Positions 42,096-49,536 of a stretch of 64,000 bases of DNA are shown here, in pieces. The position numbers and the translations under genes are program-made. The stretch is from Agromyces flavus (GTDB taxonomy: Bacteria; Actinomycetota; Actinomycetes; Actinomycetales; Microbacteriaceae). Every line of letters begins with the position of its first letter. Position 1 is the first letter of the stretch. Location of the stretch: positions 3,162,001 to 3,226,000 of the forward strand of contig NZ_LT629755.1 in assembly GCF_900104685.1 (NCBI RefSeq). Direction: 5' to 3'. The notes beneath the pieces are model-generated. The model had not been told where the DNA came from, ran no database searches, and worked only from the letters and a program-made list of their open reading frames with translations.

Positions 42096-42865
42096 GACCG
42101 GCTCCCTTCGGTCGTGGATGCCGCCTCGAGCCGGGCCTTCTCGTCGACGAGCCACTCGACGGCGGACGTGATGTGCTCGACCGTCGCGGCGCGTGCGGAT
42201 GCGGCATCCGCTCGCCGGATCGCGTCGATCACCTCGAGGCGTACCTCTCTGCTGCGGTCACGGTACTCCTGTTGCCGCAGGCAGAGCCAGAGCAGGGCGC
42301 CCGTCTCGGCCTGGAGGCGCAGCTCCTCGTGCACGAGCCGGGGCGACTGGCTCACGGCCGCCACCTCGAGCTGGAAGCTGCCGACGGCACGGCGGGCGCC
42401 GCCCGGGGTGGTGAGGTCGGCGCGCGCGTCGATGTCGACGAGGCTCTGCACGTCGTCGTCGCTGGCCCGATCGGCCGCCACCTCGGCGGCCATCCCGGCG
42501 ATCGCGGCCACGTGCAGCGACAGGTCGCGCAGCTCGATGCGGCTCGCCGCGCGCAGCCGCGCGTCGATGAGGCGCGTGGACGTGTCGCGGTCGTAGGTGA
42601 CGAAGCTGCCGCCGTCGCGACCTCGGCGCGTGCGCACGAGGCCCTTATGGCGGAGGGCGACGAGCGCCTCGCGCGCGGTGACGAGGGCGACGCCGAGCCT
42701 CCGCGCGAGGTCGTTCTCGCTGGGCAGGCGCTCGCCGTCGTGCAGCACGCCGGAGACGATCGCGTCGGTCAGGCGCTGCTCGACGAGCTCAGCGCGACCC
42801 GCGCCGTCGAGCGGCGAGAAGATGACGGCCCGGGCGGCATCGGCGCGAGCGCTGGCCTGCGGCAT
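42092..42865 (-). CDS. GntR family regulator, FadR subfamily
   Basis: A 257-residue regulator. The winged helix is residues 24-92 (LVEQRLTDAIVSGVLHDGERLPSENDLARRLGVALVTAREALVALRHKGLV), followed by an FCD-type helical ligand domain. AIAGMAAEVAADRASDDD and SFQLEVAAVSQSPRLV are the typical blocks, the latter lacking one of the usual metal histidines. GGAGGA lies 6 bases before ATG 42865. It diverges from the potA gene, so it is the probable regulator of the transporter as well as of itself and the coupled Cache protein. Confidence 0.87.
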   Translation of the reverse strand: MPQASARADAARAVIFSPLDGAGRAELVEQRLTDAIVSGVLHDGERLPSENDLARRLGVALVTAREALVALRHKGLVRTRRGRDGGSFVTYDRDTSTRLIDARLRAASRIELRDLSLHVAAIAGMAAEVAADRASDDDVQSLVDIDARADLTTPGGARRAVGSFQLEVAAVSQSPRLVHEELRLQAETGALLWLCLRQQEYRDRSREVRLEVIDAIRRADAASARAATVEHITSAVEWLVDEKARLEAASTTEGSRS

Positions 42866-42954
42866 CCGTCCTCCTCGATGAGCGGCCCCGGCAACCCTCC
42901 CCCGGATTGGGGGCACCGGCCGGCGGATCCGTGATGCGACCGTAACACGAACCT

Positions 42955-42983
42955 CTGGACTATGACATATGAGTCCATATGAT
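42955..42983 (+). promoter_or_regulatory. potA promoter with overlapping operator
   Basis: CTGGAC (42955-42960) and TATGAT (42978-42983), spacer 17, form a plus-strand promoter whose transcript would begin about 25 bases before the potA ATG. A palindrome TGGACT...AGTCCA (42956-42977) spans the spacer, and CATATGA occurs twice 10 bases apart (42966 and 42976). The arrangement suits repression by the divergent GntR regulator. Confidence 0.6.
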
Positions 42984-43013
42984 TTACAGCACGACCATCG
43001 AAGGAGATCGTCC

Positions 43014-44063
43014 ATGACCGACCAGCAGCCGGCCATCAGGCTGACCGGGCTCACGAAGGAGTTCGGCGCCGTCACCGCCGTCGACCACGTCGATCTCGAG
43101 ATCGCCGCGGGCGAGTTCTTCTCGATGCTGGGTCCGTCGGGCTCCGGCAAGACCACCGTGCTTCGGCTCATCGCCGGCTTCGAGCAGCCCACGAGCGGCA
43201 CGATCGAGCTGTTCGGCACGGATGTCACGAAGCGGGCACCCTTCGACCGCGACGTCAACACCGTCTTCCAGGACTACGCGCTGTTCCCGCACATGTCGGT
43301 CCTCGAGAACGTCGCCTACGGACTCCGCGTGCGCGGCATCGGGCGCAAGGAGCGACTCGAGCGGGCGCGACGGGCCCTCGCCTCGGTTCGCCTCGAGCAG
43401 ATGGGCGACCGCAAGCCGTCGCAGCTGTCGGGCGGTCAGCGCCAGCGCGTCGCGCTCGCGCGCGCGACGGTCGTCGAGCCCAAGGTGCTGCTGCTCGACG
43501 AGCCGCTCGGCGCGCTCGACCTCAAGCTCCGCGAGCAGATGCAGGTCGAGCTCAAGCAGATCCAGCGCGACCTCGGCATCACGTTCATCTTCGTGACCCA
43601 CGACCAGGAGGAGGCGCTGACGCTCTCCGATCGGATCGCCGTCTTCAACGCCGGCAAGATCGAGCAGCTCGGCACGCCGAACGAGCTCTACGAACGGCCC
43701 ACGTCGCGCTTCGTAGCCGACTTCGTCGGCACCTCGAACCTCTTCGACGACGAACGTTCCAAGACCATCCTCGGTCGCGACGGGCACCACTCGGTGCGTC
43801 CCGAGAAGATGACCGTCACGCGCGACGGCCTCGCAGGCGCCGGCGTGGTGAACATGCCGGGCACCGTCGTCGAGGCCATCTACCTCGGCAGCGGCGTGCG
43901 CCTCGTCGTCGACCTCGACGACGGCACGCGCGTGAGCGTGCTCGAGCAGAACGACCGCGGTCGCGTCCACGACGACGAGCGCGGCGACCGGGTCGTCGTC
44001 TCCTGGCACGACGACGACGTCGTGGCTCTCGGGCCCGGCGTCCTTCCCGGCATCTCCGGCTGA
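43014..44063 (+). CDS. potA: Polyamine-type ABC transporter ATP-binding protein
   Basis: A 349-residue ATPase of the PotA/spermidine type. Walker A GPSGSGKTT, Q-loop VFQDYALFPHMSVLENV, signature LSGGQRQRVALARA, Walker B LLLDEPLGALD and H-loop VTHDQEEALTLSDRI, then a C-terminal TOBE-like domain (SVRPEKM). AAGGAG lies 8 bases before ATG 43014; an earlier ATG at 42969 lies in the promoter. The cargo of this class may be spermidine, putrescine or related compounds, and the exact one is not known. First gene of a potA-D-B-C operon. Confidence 0.9.
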   Translation: MTDQQPAIRLTGLTKEFGAVTAVDHVDLEIAAGEFFSMLGPSGSGKTTVLRLIAGFEQPTSGTIELFGTDVTKRAPFDRDVNTVFQDYALFPHMSVLENVAYGLRVRGIGRKERLERARRALASVRLEQMGDRKPSQLSGGQRQRVALARATVVEPKVLLLDEPLGALDLKLREQMQVELKQIQRDLGITFIFVTHDQEEALTLSDRIAVFNAGKIEQLGTPNELYERPTSRFVADFVGTSNLFDDERSKTILGRDGHHSVRPEKMTVTRDGLAGAGVVNMPGTVVEAIYLGSGVRLVVDLDDGTRVSVLEQNDRGRVHDDERGDRVVVSWHDDDVVALGPGVLPGISG

Positions 44064-44147
44064 GCCAACCGCCCGGCCGAACCGACCCACCCGCACCTGC
44101 ACCACCACCCGCACCACCTGCACCCCGCACAGAACAAGGAGACAACC

Positions 44148-45323
44148 ATGATGCGAATGCGCACCGCCGCCCGCGGCGCGACCGTGGGGCTCGCGATCGC
44201 CTCGGTCGCGCTGCTCACGGCCTGCGGCACGTCCCAAGCCGGCTCGACCGGCGGCGAGGCCGCCGAGGAGCTCGGCGAGATGGAGGGCCAGCTCTCGGTC
44301 CTCGCCTGGCCCGGCTACGCAGAGGACGGCTCGAACGACCCCGAGGTCGACTGGGTGACCCCGTTCGAGGAGGACACGGGCTGCGAGGTCACCGTGAAGA
44401 CCTTCGGCACGTCCGACGAGGCCGTCAACCTCATGAAGACGGGCGAGTACGACGTCGTGTCCGCATCCGGCGATGCGTCCCTGCGCCTCGTGGCTGCCGG
44501 CGACGTGCAGCCCGTCAACATGGAGCTCACGCCGAACTACGAGAACATCTACGACTTCCTCAAGGACAAGGCGTGGAACACCGTGGACGGTGAGAACTAC
44601 GGCATGCCGCACGGCTACGGAGCCAACGTCCTCATGTACAGCACCGACGTCTTCCCCGAGGCCCCGACCTCGTGGAGCGTCGTGTTCGACGGCTCCGACG
44701 AATACGCCGGCAAGGTGACCGCGTACGACTCGCCGATCTACATCGCCGACGCCGCGATGTACCTCATGGAGCACGAGCCCGACCTCGGGATCGAGAACCC
44801 CTACGCCCTTGACGAGGAGCAGCTCGCGGCCGCCGTCGACCTGCTCAAGCAGCAGCGCGAGAACATCGGCGAGTACTGGTCGGACTACCTGAAGGAGATC
44901 CAGGCCTTCACGACCGGCGACACCGTGGTCGGCACGAGCTGGCAGGTCATCCAGAACGTCCTCGAGTCCGAGGGCGTCTCGACCGCCGTCACGCTGCCGG
45001 AGGAGGGCGCGACCGGATGGTCGGACACGTGGATGATCGCCTCCGACACCGAGAGCCCGAACTGCGCCTACGCGTGGCTCGACCACATCGCGAGCCCCGA
45101 GATCAACGCCGAGGCGACCGCGTACTTCGGCGAGGCCCCCTCGAGCGACGAGGCCTGCGAGTACCGCGAGGACTGCGAGGCGTACCACGCGGGTGACGCC
45201 GAGTACGCGTCGCAGATCTGGTACTGGACCACGCCGATCGAGGAGTGCATCGACGGTCGCACCGACGTGAAGTGCACCGACTACTCGGCGTGGACTGCGG
45301 CATGGCAGGAGATCAAGGGCTGA
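44148..45323 (+). CDS. potD: Polyamine-type substrate-binding lipoprotein
   Basis: A 391-residue lipoprotein. The lipobox is LLTAC at about residues 21-25. The mature part is a PotD/PotF-like bi-lobed domain with SVLAWPGYAEDGSNDP, CEVTVKTFGTSDEAVNLMKTGEYDVV, YGMPHGYGANVLMYSTDVFPEAP and EEGATGWSDTWMIASDTESP. The conserved acidic and aromatic pocket residues cannot be assigned exactly, so the ligand stays open. AGGAG precedes the ATG, in an 84-base gap with an unusual CA- and CC-rich leader. It is followed by a strong hairpin. Confidence 0.87.
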   Translation: MMRMRTAARGATVGLAIASVALLTACGTSQAGSTGGEAAEELGEMEGQLSVLAWPGYAEDGSNDPEVDWVTPFEEDTGCEVTVKTFGTSDEAVNLMKTGEYDVVSASGDASLRLVAAGDVQPVNMELTPNYENIYDFLKDKAWNTVDGENYGMPHGYGANVLMYSTDVFPEAPTSWSVVFDGSDEYAGKVTAYDSPIYIADAAMYLMEHEPDLGIENPYALDEEQLAAAVDLLKQQRENIGEYWSDYLKEIQAFTTGDTVVGTSWQVIQNVLESEGVSTAVTLPEEGATGWSDTWMIASDTESPNCAYAWLDHIASPEINAEATAYFGEAPSSDEACEYREDCEAYHAGDAEYASQIWYWTTPIEECIDGRTDVKCTDYSAWTAAWQEIKG

Positions 45324-45337
45324 CGCCCTTCCCGACC

Positions 45338-45367
45338 GGGGCGGCCCCGCGACGCCGGGGCCGCCCC
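45338..45367. terminator. GC-rich hairpin between potD and potB
   Basis: A perfect 12-bp stem, GGGGCGGCCCCG (45338-45349) with CGGGGCCGCCCC (45356-45367), 6-base loop, no T-tract. Such hairpins between binding-protein and permease genes usually reduce read-through or protect the upstream mRNA, giving more binding protein than permease. Confidence 0.7.
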
Positions 45368-45396
45368 ATCCCGAACCTTCTCGACAGGAACGCTGC

Positions 45397-46311
45397 ATGA
45401 CGACGAACGCCCCTCCGCGGCATCCGCTCCCGGCCCCTCGCGACTCGGTCGCGCGCAAGGGGTCGGCCTTCCTGGCCACGCACCCGCGCGCACGACTGGC
45501 GTTCCTGCTGACCGCGCCGCTGTTCTGGCTGGTCATCGTCTACATCGTGGCGCTGGTGCTGCTGCTCGTGACCGCCTTCTGGTCGGTCGACAGCTTCACC
45601 GGCGAGATCACCACCGAGTTCACGCTCGACAACATCATCGAGGTGCTCACCGGCTCGCTCTACCAGACGGTGACGCTGCGCACGGTGGGCGTCGCGCTCC
45701 TCGTCACGCTCATCGACGTCGCGCTCGCCCTGCCGATCGCGTTCTTCATGGCGAAGGTCGCGTCGCCACGCATGCAGCGCGTCCTCGTCATCCTGGTGCT
45801 GACCCCGCTGTGGGCGTCGTACCTCGTGAAGGCGTACGCGTGGCGTTCGGTGCTCTCGCAGGAGGGCATCCTCGAGTGGCTGCTCGCACCGTTCGGAGGC
45901 CACACGCCGGGCTACGGCCTGCCCGCGACGGTCATCACGCTGTCGTACCTGTGGCTGCCGTACGTGATCCTGCCGATCTACGCGGGGCTCGAGCGCGTGC
46001 CCGACTCGCTGCTCGAGGCGTCGGGCGACCTCGGCGGGAAGACGTGGCCCACGCTGCGCCTCGTGGTCCTGCCGCTGGTGTTCCCCGCGATCATCGCGGG
46101 CACCATCTTCAGCTTCGCGCTCTCGCTCGGCGACTACATCACGGTGAACATCGTCGGCGGCGCGAGCCAGATGCTCGGCAACCTCGTCTACACGAACGTC
46201 GGCGCGGCGAACAACCTGCCGCTGGCCTCCGCGATCGCCCTCATCCCGATCGTGATCATCTTCGGCTACCTCTTCCTCGTGCGTCGCACCGGCGCACTCG
46301 ACAACCTCTAG
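45397..46311 (+). CDS. potB: Polyamine-type ABC permease subunit 1
   Basis: A 304-residue permease with about six helices, the first at about residues 28-52. The EAA coupling region EASGDLGGKTWPTLRLVVLPLVFP is the diagnostic motif. It pairs with PotC to form the channel. It begins 73 bases after potD and 29 bases after the hairpin, with ACAGGAA about 6 bases upstream. Confidence 0.9.
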   Translation: MTTNAPPRHPLPAPRDSVARKGSAFLATHPRARLAFLLTAPLFWLVIVYIVALVLLLVTAFWSVDSFTGEITTEFTLDNIIEVLTGSLYQTVTLRTVGVALLVTLIDVALALPIAFFMAKVASPRMQRVLVILVLTPLWASYLVKAYAWRSVLSQEGILEWLLAPFGGHTPGYGLPATVITLSYLWLPYVILPIYAGLERVPDSLLEASGDLGGKTWPTLRLVVLPLVFPAIIAGTIFSFALSLGDYITVNIVGGASQMLGNLVYTNVGAANNLPLASAIALIPIVIIFGYLFLVRRTGALDNL

Positions 46312-46320
46312 GGGCGACGG

Positions 46321-47124
46321 ATGCGACTCTCGAAGGCCTCCCGCACGATCCTCGGCGTGGTCACGGCGATCATCCTCGTCGTCGTCTACGTGCCGCTGCT
46401 CGTCGTGCTCGTGAACTCGTTCTCGACATCGACGTCGCTGACGTGGCCGCCGCCCGGCTTCACGCTTGAGTGGTGGGGGCGCGCGTTCTCGAGCGCGGGC
46501 GCCGTCGAGGCCGTGTCGACGAGCGTGCAGATCGCCGCCATCGCCACGGTGATCTCGCTCGTGCTGGGCACGCTCATCTCCCTCGCGCTGCAGCGATTCT
46601 CGTTCTTCGGCAGCGACGCCATCAGCCTGCTCGTGATCCTGCCGATCGCGCTGCCCGGCATCATCACGGGTATCGCGCTCAACAACTTCTTCCGCACGAT
46701 CATGGGCGTGCCGCTGTCGATCTGGACGGTCGTGATCGCGCACGCGACCTTCTGCATCGTGACGGTGTTCAACAACGTCATCGCGCGACTGCGCCGTCAG
46801 GGCACGAACCTCGAGGAGGCGTCGAGCGACCTCGGCGCCGGCGTCTGGACCACATTCCGCCTCGTGACGTTCCCGCAGTTGCGCTCGGCGCTCCTCGCGG
46901 GCGGCCTGCTCGCCTTCGCGCTGTCGTTCGACGAGATCATCGTGACGACGTTCACCGCGGGATCGGGCGTGACGACGCTGCCGATCTTCATCCTGAACAA
47001 CATGTTCCGGCCGAACCAGGCTCCGATCGTGTCGGTGATCGCGGTCGTGCTGGTCATCGTGTCGATCGTGCCCATCTACCTGGCGCAGAGGCTGTCGGGC
47101 GAGCGCGAGCAGAAGGCGCCGTAG
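46321..47124 (+). CDS. potC: Polyamine-type ABC permease subunit 2
   Basis: A 267-residue permease with about six helices, the first at about residues 9-28, and the EAA region EEASSDLGAGVWTTFRLVTFPQLR. It forms the membrane channel with PotB and begins 9 bases after the potB stop, so the two are coupled. The C terminus is short and basic. Confidence 0.9.
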   Translation: MRLSKASRTILGVVTAIILVVVYVPLLVVLVNSFSTSTSLTWPPPGFTLEWWGRAFSSAGAVEAVSTSVQIAAIATVISLVLGTLISLALQRFSFFGSDAISLLVILPIALPGIITGIALNNFFRTIMGVPLSIWTVVIAHATFCIVTVFNNVIARLRRQGTNLEEASSDLGAGVWTTFRLVTFPQLRSALLAGGLLAFALSFDEIIVTTFTAGSGVTTLPIFILNNMFRPNQAPIVSVIAVVLVIVSIVPIYLAQRLSGEREQKAP

Positions 47125-47134
47125 CGGGGGCAGA

Positions 47135-47746
47135 ATGAGGGGCATGGATGCCGCGCTGCCGTCCTCGTTCACCGCGTCGCTGCCCTCGTGGCTGGTCGAG
47201 GAGCTTCCGCGGCTCGGGTCGACGCCGTTGCCCGACGACGATGCCCGGGTGGGGCTCGCGATCGAGCTGGCCGACCGGAACTGGCGGGCAGGCAGTGGCG
47301 GTCCGTTCGCGGCGCTCGTGGTCGACGCGGCATCCGGTGAACTCGTCTCGGCGGGCGTCAACCTGGTGCTCTCGAGCGGACTCAGCTCGACGCATGCAGA
47401 GGTGACGGCACTCAGCCTCGCCCAGACGCGCCTCGGTCGGTGGGACCTGGGCGCACAGGGCGCGGAGCTGGAGCTCATCGTCAACTGGGCGCCATGCGTC
47501 ATGTGCTACGGGGCGACGATGTGGTCGGGCGTTCGGCGCCTCGTGATCGCCGGGCACGGCGACGAGTGCATGGAGCTCACCGGCTTCGACGAGGGACCGA
47601 TGCCCGAGGACTGGATCGGGGAGTTCGAGCGCCGCGGCATCCGCGTGCGCTCTGGCGTTCGCCGCGATGAGGCGATCGAGGTGTTCCGGGCGTTCGGCGC
47701 GTCGGACGCCGTCGTGTACAACGCACGAGGCCGGTCCGAACGCTAG
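47135..47746 (+). CDS. Nucleoside/guanine deaminase of the cytidine deaminase fold
   Basis: A 203-residue zinc hydrolase. The zinc site is HAEVTALSLAQ (H-A-E, with the catalytic glutamate) and WAPCVMCYGATMWSGVRRLV (P-C-x-x-C), the CMP/dCMP and guanine deaminase signature. The first 50 residues are an extra helical part. It starts 10 bases after potC (ATG 47135, another at 47144), so it is probably in the transporter operon, which raises the possibility that the transported compound carries a deaminable amino group. It ends in a hairpin. Substrate unproved. Confidence 0.82.
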   Translation: MRGMDAALPSSFTASLPSWLVEELPRLGSTPLPDDDARVGLAIELADRNWRAGSGGPFAALVVDAASGELVSAGVNLVLSSGLSSTHAEVTALSLAQTRLGRWDLGAQGAELELIVNWAPCVMCYGATMWSGVRRLVIAGHGDECMELTGFDEGPMPEDWIGEFERRGIRVRSGVRRDEAIEVFRAFGASDAVVYNARGRSER

Positions 47747-47760
47747 GGTCCGGACCGGCC
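47729..47760. terminator. Hairpin overlapping the deaminase stop codon
   Basis: A 10-bp perfect stem, GGCCGGTCCG (47729-47738) with CGGACCGGCC (47751-47760), 12-base loop containing the TAG. It lies between the convergent deaminase gene and the MarR-like gene. Confidence 0.6.
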
Positions 47761-47777
47761 CCGGTCTCCACTGCGGG

Positions 47778-48584
47778 TCAGCGCTCACCGTGGTCGTGCG
47801 GGCCACCGTGTCCGCGGTGATGATCGCGGCGGCGGCCCCGGTGGTCGTCGAGGTGGACGTGGACGTGCACCTCGCGCTCGCCGTGGGGGTGACGGTGGTG
47901 GCCGTGCCCGTGGTGGTGGGGCTCGTGCGCCGCGCCGTGGCCCCGGTGGTCGTCACGCTCGTCGAACGCCCAGGGTGGCGTGCCGAAGCGGCCGAACCCG
48001 CCGAACCCACGGGCACGGCGTGCGCCCCAGGGTCGTCCCGGCCCGCGGCGACCGAACCGGCCGCGCCCGCGCGGGATGCCGGGGCTGGACTCGTCCCAGC
48101 CGAGCGCGCGCGCCATGGCCTCGAGGCTCGCGAGGGTCGTGGCGTAGTCGTCGGATGACACGGCGCCGCGGATGCGCGAGCGGATGCCGTCCACTCGCTC
48201 GGCGAGGTCGGCGTGCGCCGCGCGCCCGGCCTCGGTGAGCTCCCAGGCGCCGGGCTCGCCGGCGACCCAGCCCCGCTCGACGAGCGGGAGCATGCGGTCG
48301 GGTCGCGCCTCGAGCTTGGCGCGGAGTCGGTCGTCTCGGACCTCGCCCCCCAGGAGGTTGAGCACGCGCCAGTCGCGGCGGGTGACCTCGAGGTCGGCGA
48401 AGGCCGTCTCGAACTCGCGGTCGATGAGCCGATCGAGGGCGGTGAGCCAGAAGCCGAGCGGGCGGCCGGCGCCGTCGGTCGTCGAGTCGGGGGCAGGGCC
48501 GTCGGGCCGCTCGTCGGAGACGGAAGCGTCGCGCTGGGGCTGGTCGTCGGGCTGGGCCGTGTCGGGGTGATCGTGGTGGTTCAT
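47778..48584 (-). CDS. MarR-like regulator with histidine-rich C-terminal tail
   Basis: A 268-residue protein. The first 38 residues are acidic and disordered. Residues 43-145 are a MarR-like winged helix (GFWLTALDRLIDREFETAFADL, VTRRDWRVLNLLGG, LVERGWVAGEPGAWELTEAGRAAH). The tail after 175 is Gly/Arg-rich and then very rich in histidine (EPHHHGHGHHRHPHGE, DDHRGRRRDHHRGHGGPHDH), possibly a metal-binding or metal-sensing tail. GAGAGGA precedes ATG 48584. It diverges from another MarR gene with a His-rich N terminus, and strong operator-like repeats lie between them. Confidence 0.78.
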   Translation of the reverse strand: MNHHDHPDTAQPDDQPQRDASVSDERPDGPAPDSTTDGAGRPLGFWLTALDRLIDREFETAFADLEVTRRDWRVLNLLGGEVRDDRLRAKLEARPDRMLPLVERGWVAGEPGAWELTEAGRAAHADLAERVDGIRSRIRGAVSSDDYATTLASLEAMARALGWDESSPGIPRGRGRFGRRGPGRPWGARRARGFGGFGRFGTPPWAFDERDDHRGHGAAHEPHHHGHGHHRHPHGEREVHVHVHLDDHRGRRRDHHRGHGGPHDHGER

Positions 48585-48661
48585 GGGAATCCTCTCGTGG
48601 CCGGACTGCTCGTCGCGTGTGGCGCGGCGTCCGGCGGTCGTCGTCGCCCGTTCGGGCGGTG

Positions 48662-48722
48662 CATGTCGTGTGACATGTATATGCATCATGACATGCATTC
48701 CGAGTCCATGTCAAGTGACATG
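48662..48722. promoter_or_regulatory. Repeated MarR-type operators between divergent regulators
   Basis: CATGTCAAGTGACATG (48707-48722) is a palindrome with perfect 7-bp arms and a 2-base spacer. CATGTCGTGTGACATG (48662-48677) is the same site with one change, centred 45 bases away. ATGCAT occurs twice between them (48681 and 48693). The right site overlaps the region just before ATG 48735, so a bound dimer would block that gene. The 45-bp spacing could allow looping. Confidence 0.75.
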
Positions 48723-48734
48723 TATCATGGGTGC

Positions 48735-49376
48735 ATGGCCGAATCGTCTCGTGGCGCATCCGACACCGATCCGGTCGACCTCATCGAGCAGTCCCTGGCG
48801 GCGCTGCGGCGCGGCGGACGCCATCCAGGCGGCCCGCATGAACGCGGCCATGACCACGGGCCGCACGCGCACGGCGGTGAGCACGGCCGTGCCGGCCGGT
48901 CGCCGTGGGGAGCTGGTCCAGGCGGACCGCCGTGGGGGTCGGGCCGACCCGGCAGCGGGAGCGGCGAGCCGGGTCCCGGCACCCCACCTTGGGTGCGTGG
49001 CGGGCCGCGCGGGGCGTGGGAGTTCCGAACCGGCCCGATGGCGAGCCTGCGCCTCCTGGCCACGCTGCATGCCGCCGACCGCGCGATGTCGGTGACCGAG
49101 CTCGCGGCGGCGATCGGCGTCGACCAGCCTCGCGCGAGTCGCCTCGTCCAGGCCGCGGCGAACGACGGCCTGGTCGAGCGCGAGGCCGATCCCGATGACG
49201 CCCGGCGCACGCGGATCCGACTCACCGATTCCGGGCGCGCGGCCGTCCACGACGCCACGTCGCATCGACGGGGGGCCATCGAGGCGGCGCTCGAGGGGTT
49301 CACCGACGAGGAGCGCGCACAGTTCGCGACGCTCTTCGCGCGGTTCGCGCGCGGCCTGCACGGCCGGCGCCCGTGA
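48735..49376 (+). CDS. MarR family regulator with histidine/glycine-rich N-terminal tail
   Basis: A 213-residue regulator. Residues 1-95 are disordered and rich in Gly, His and Pro (GPHERGHDHGPHAHGGEHG, SPWGAGPGGPPWGSGRPGSG). The MarR domain is residues 100-210, with MASLRLLATLHAADRAMSVTELAAAI, the recognition-helix region VDQPRASRLVQAAANDGLV and the wing EREADPDDARRTRIRLTDSG. The start at ATG 48735 is close to an operator. It probably controls itself and the divergent MarR gene; the two may form a pair that responds to metal or redox state, which is speculation. Confidence 0.82.
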   Translation: MAESSRGASDTDPVDLIEQSLAALRRGGRHPGGPHERGHDHGPHAHGGEHGRAGRSPWGAGPGGPPWGSGRPGSGSGEPGPGTPPWVRGGPRGAWEFRTGPMASLRLLATLHAADRAMSVTELAAAIGVDQPRASRLVQAAANDGLVEREADPDDARRTRIRLTDSGRAAVHDATSHRRGAIEAALEGFTDEERAQFATLFARFARGLHGRRP

Positions 49377-49536
49377 CGCCGTTGCTCAGTTGAGCAGGAA
49401 CGGGAGACACCGCTGCACATTCGCTGGCCGGGCATGAACGTCTCGTGACGCGGCTTCCCCAGCGACGGGCCCTTCCCTAGGCTGACGCGCGTCCGGGGGG
49501 TCACGGTGGCCGCGCCGGGTGCGTGAGGAGCCCCCG

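Noticed and set aside
42984..45536. 850-codon open frame antisense to potA and potD
   Set aside because: It mirrors the codon pattern of the real genes on the other strand, has no domain, and overlaps two clear CDSs. Same reason for the long antisense frames at 49582-52527, 61693-63741 and 27330-30149.
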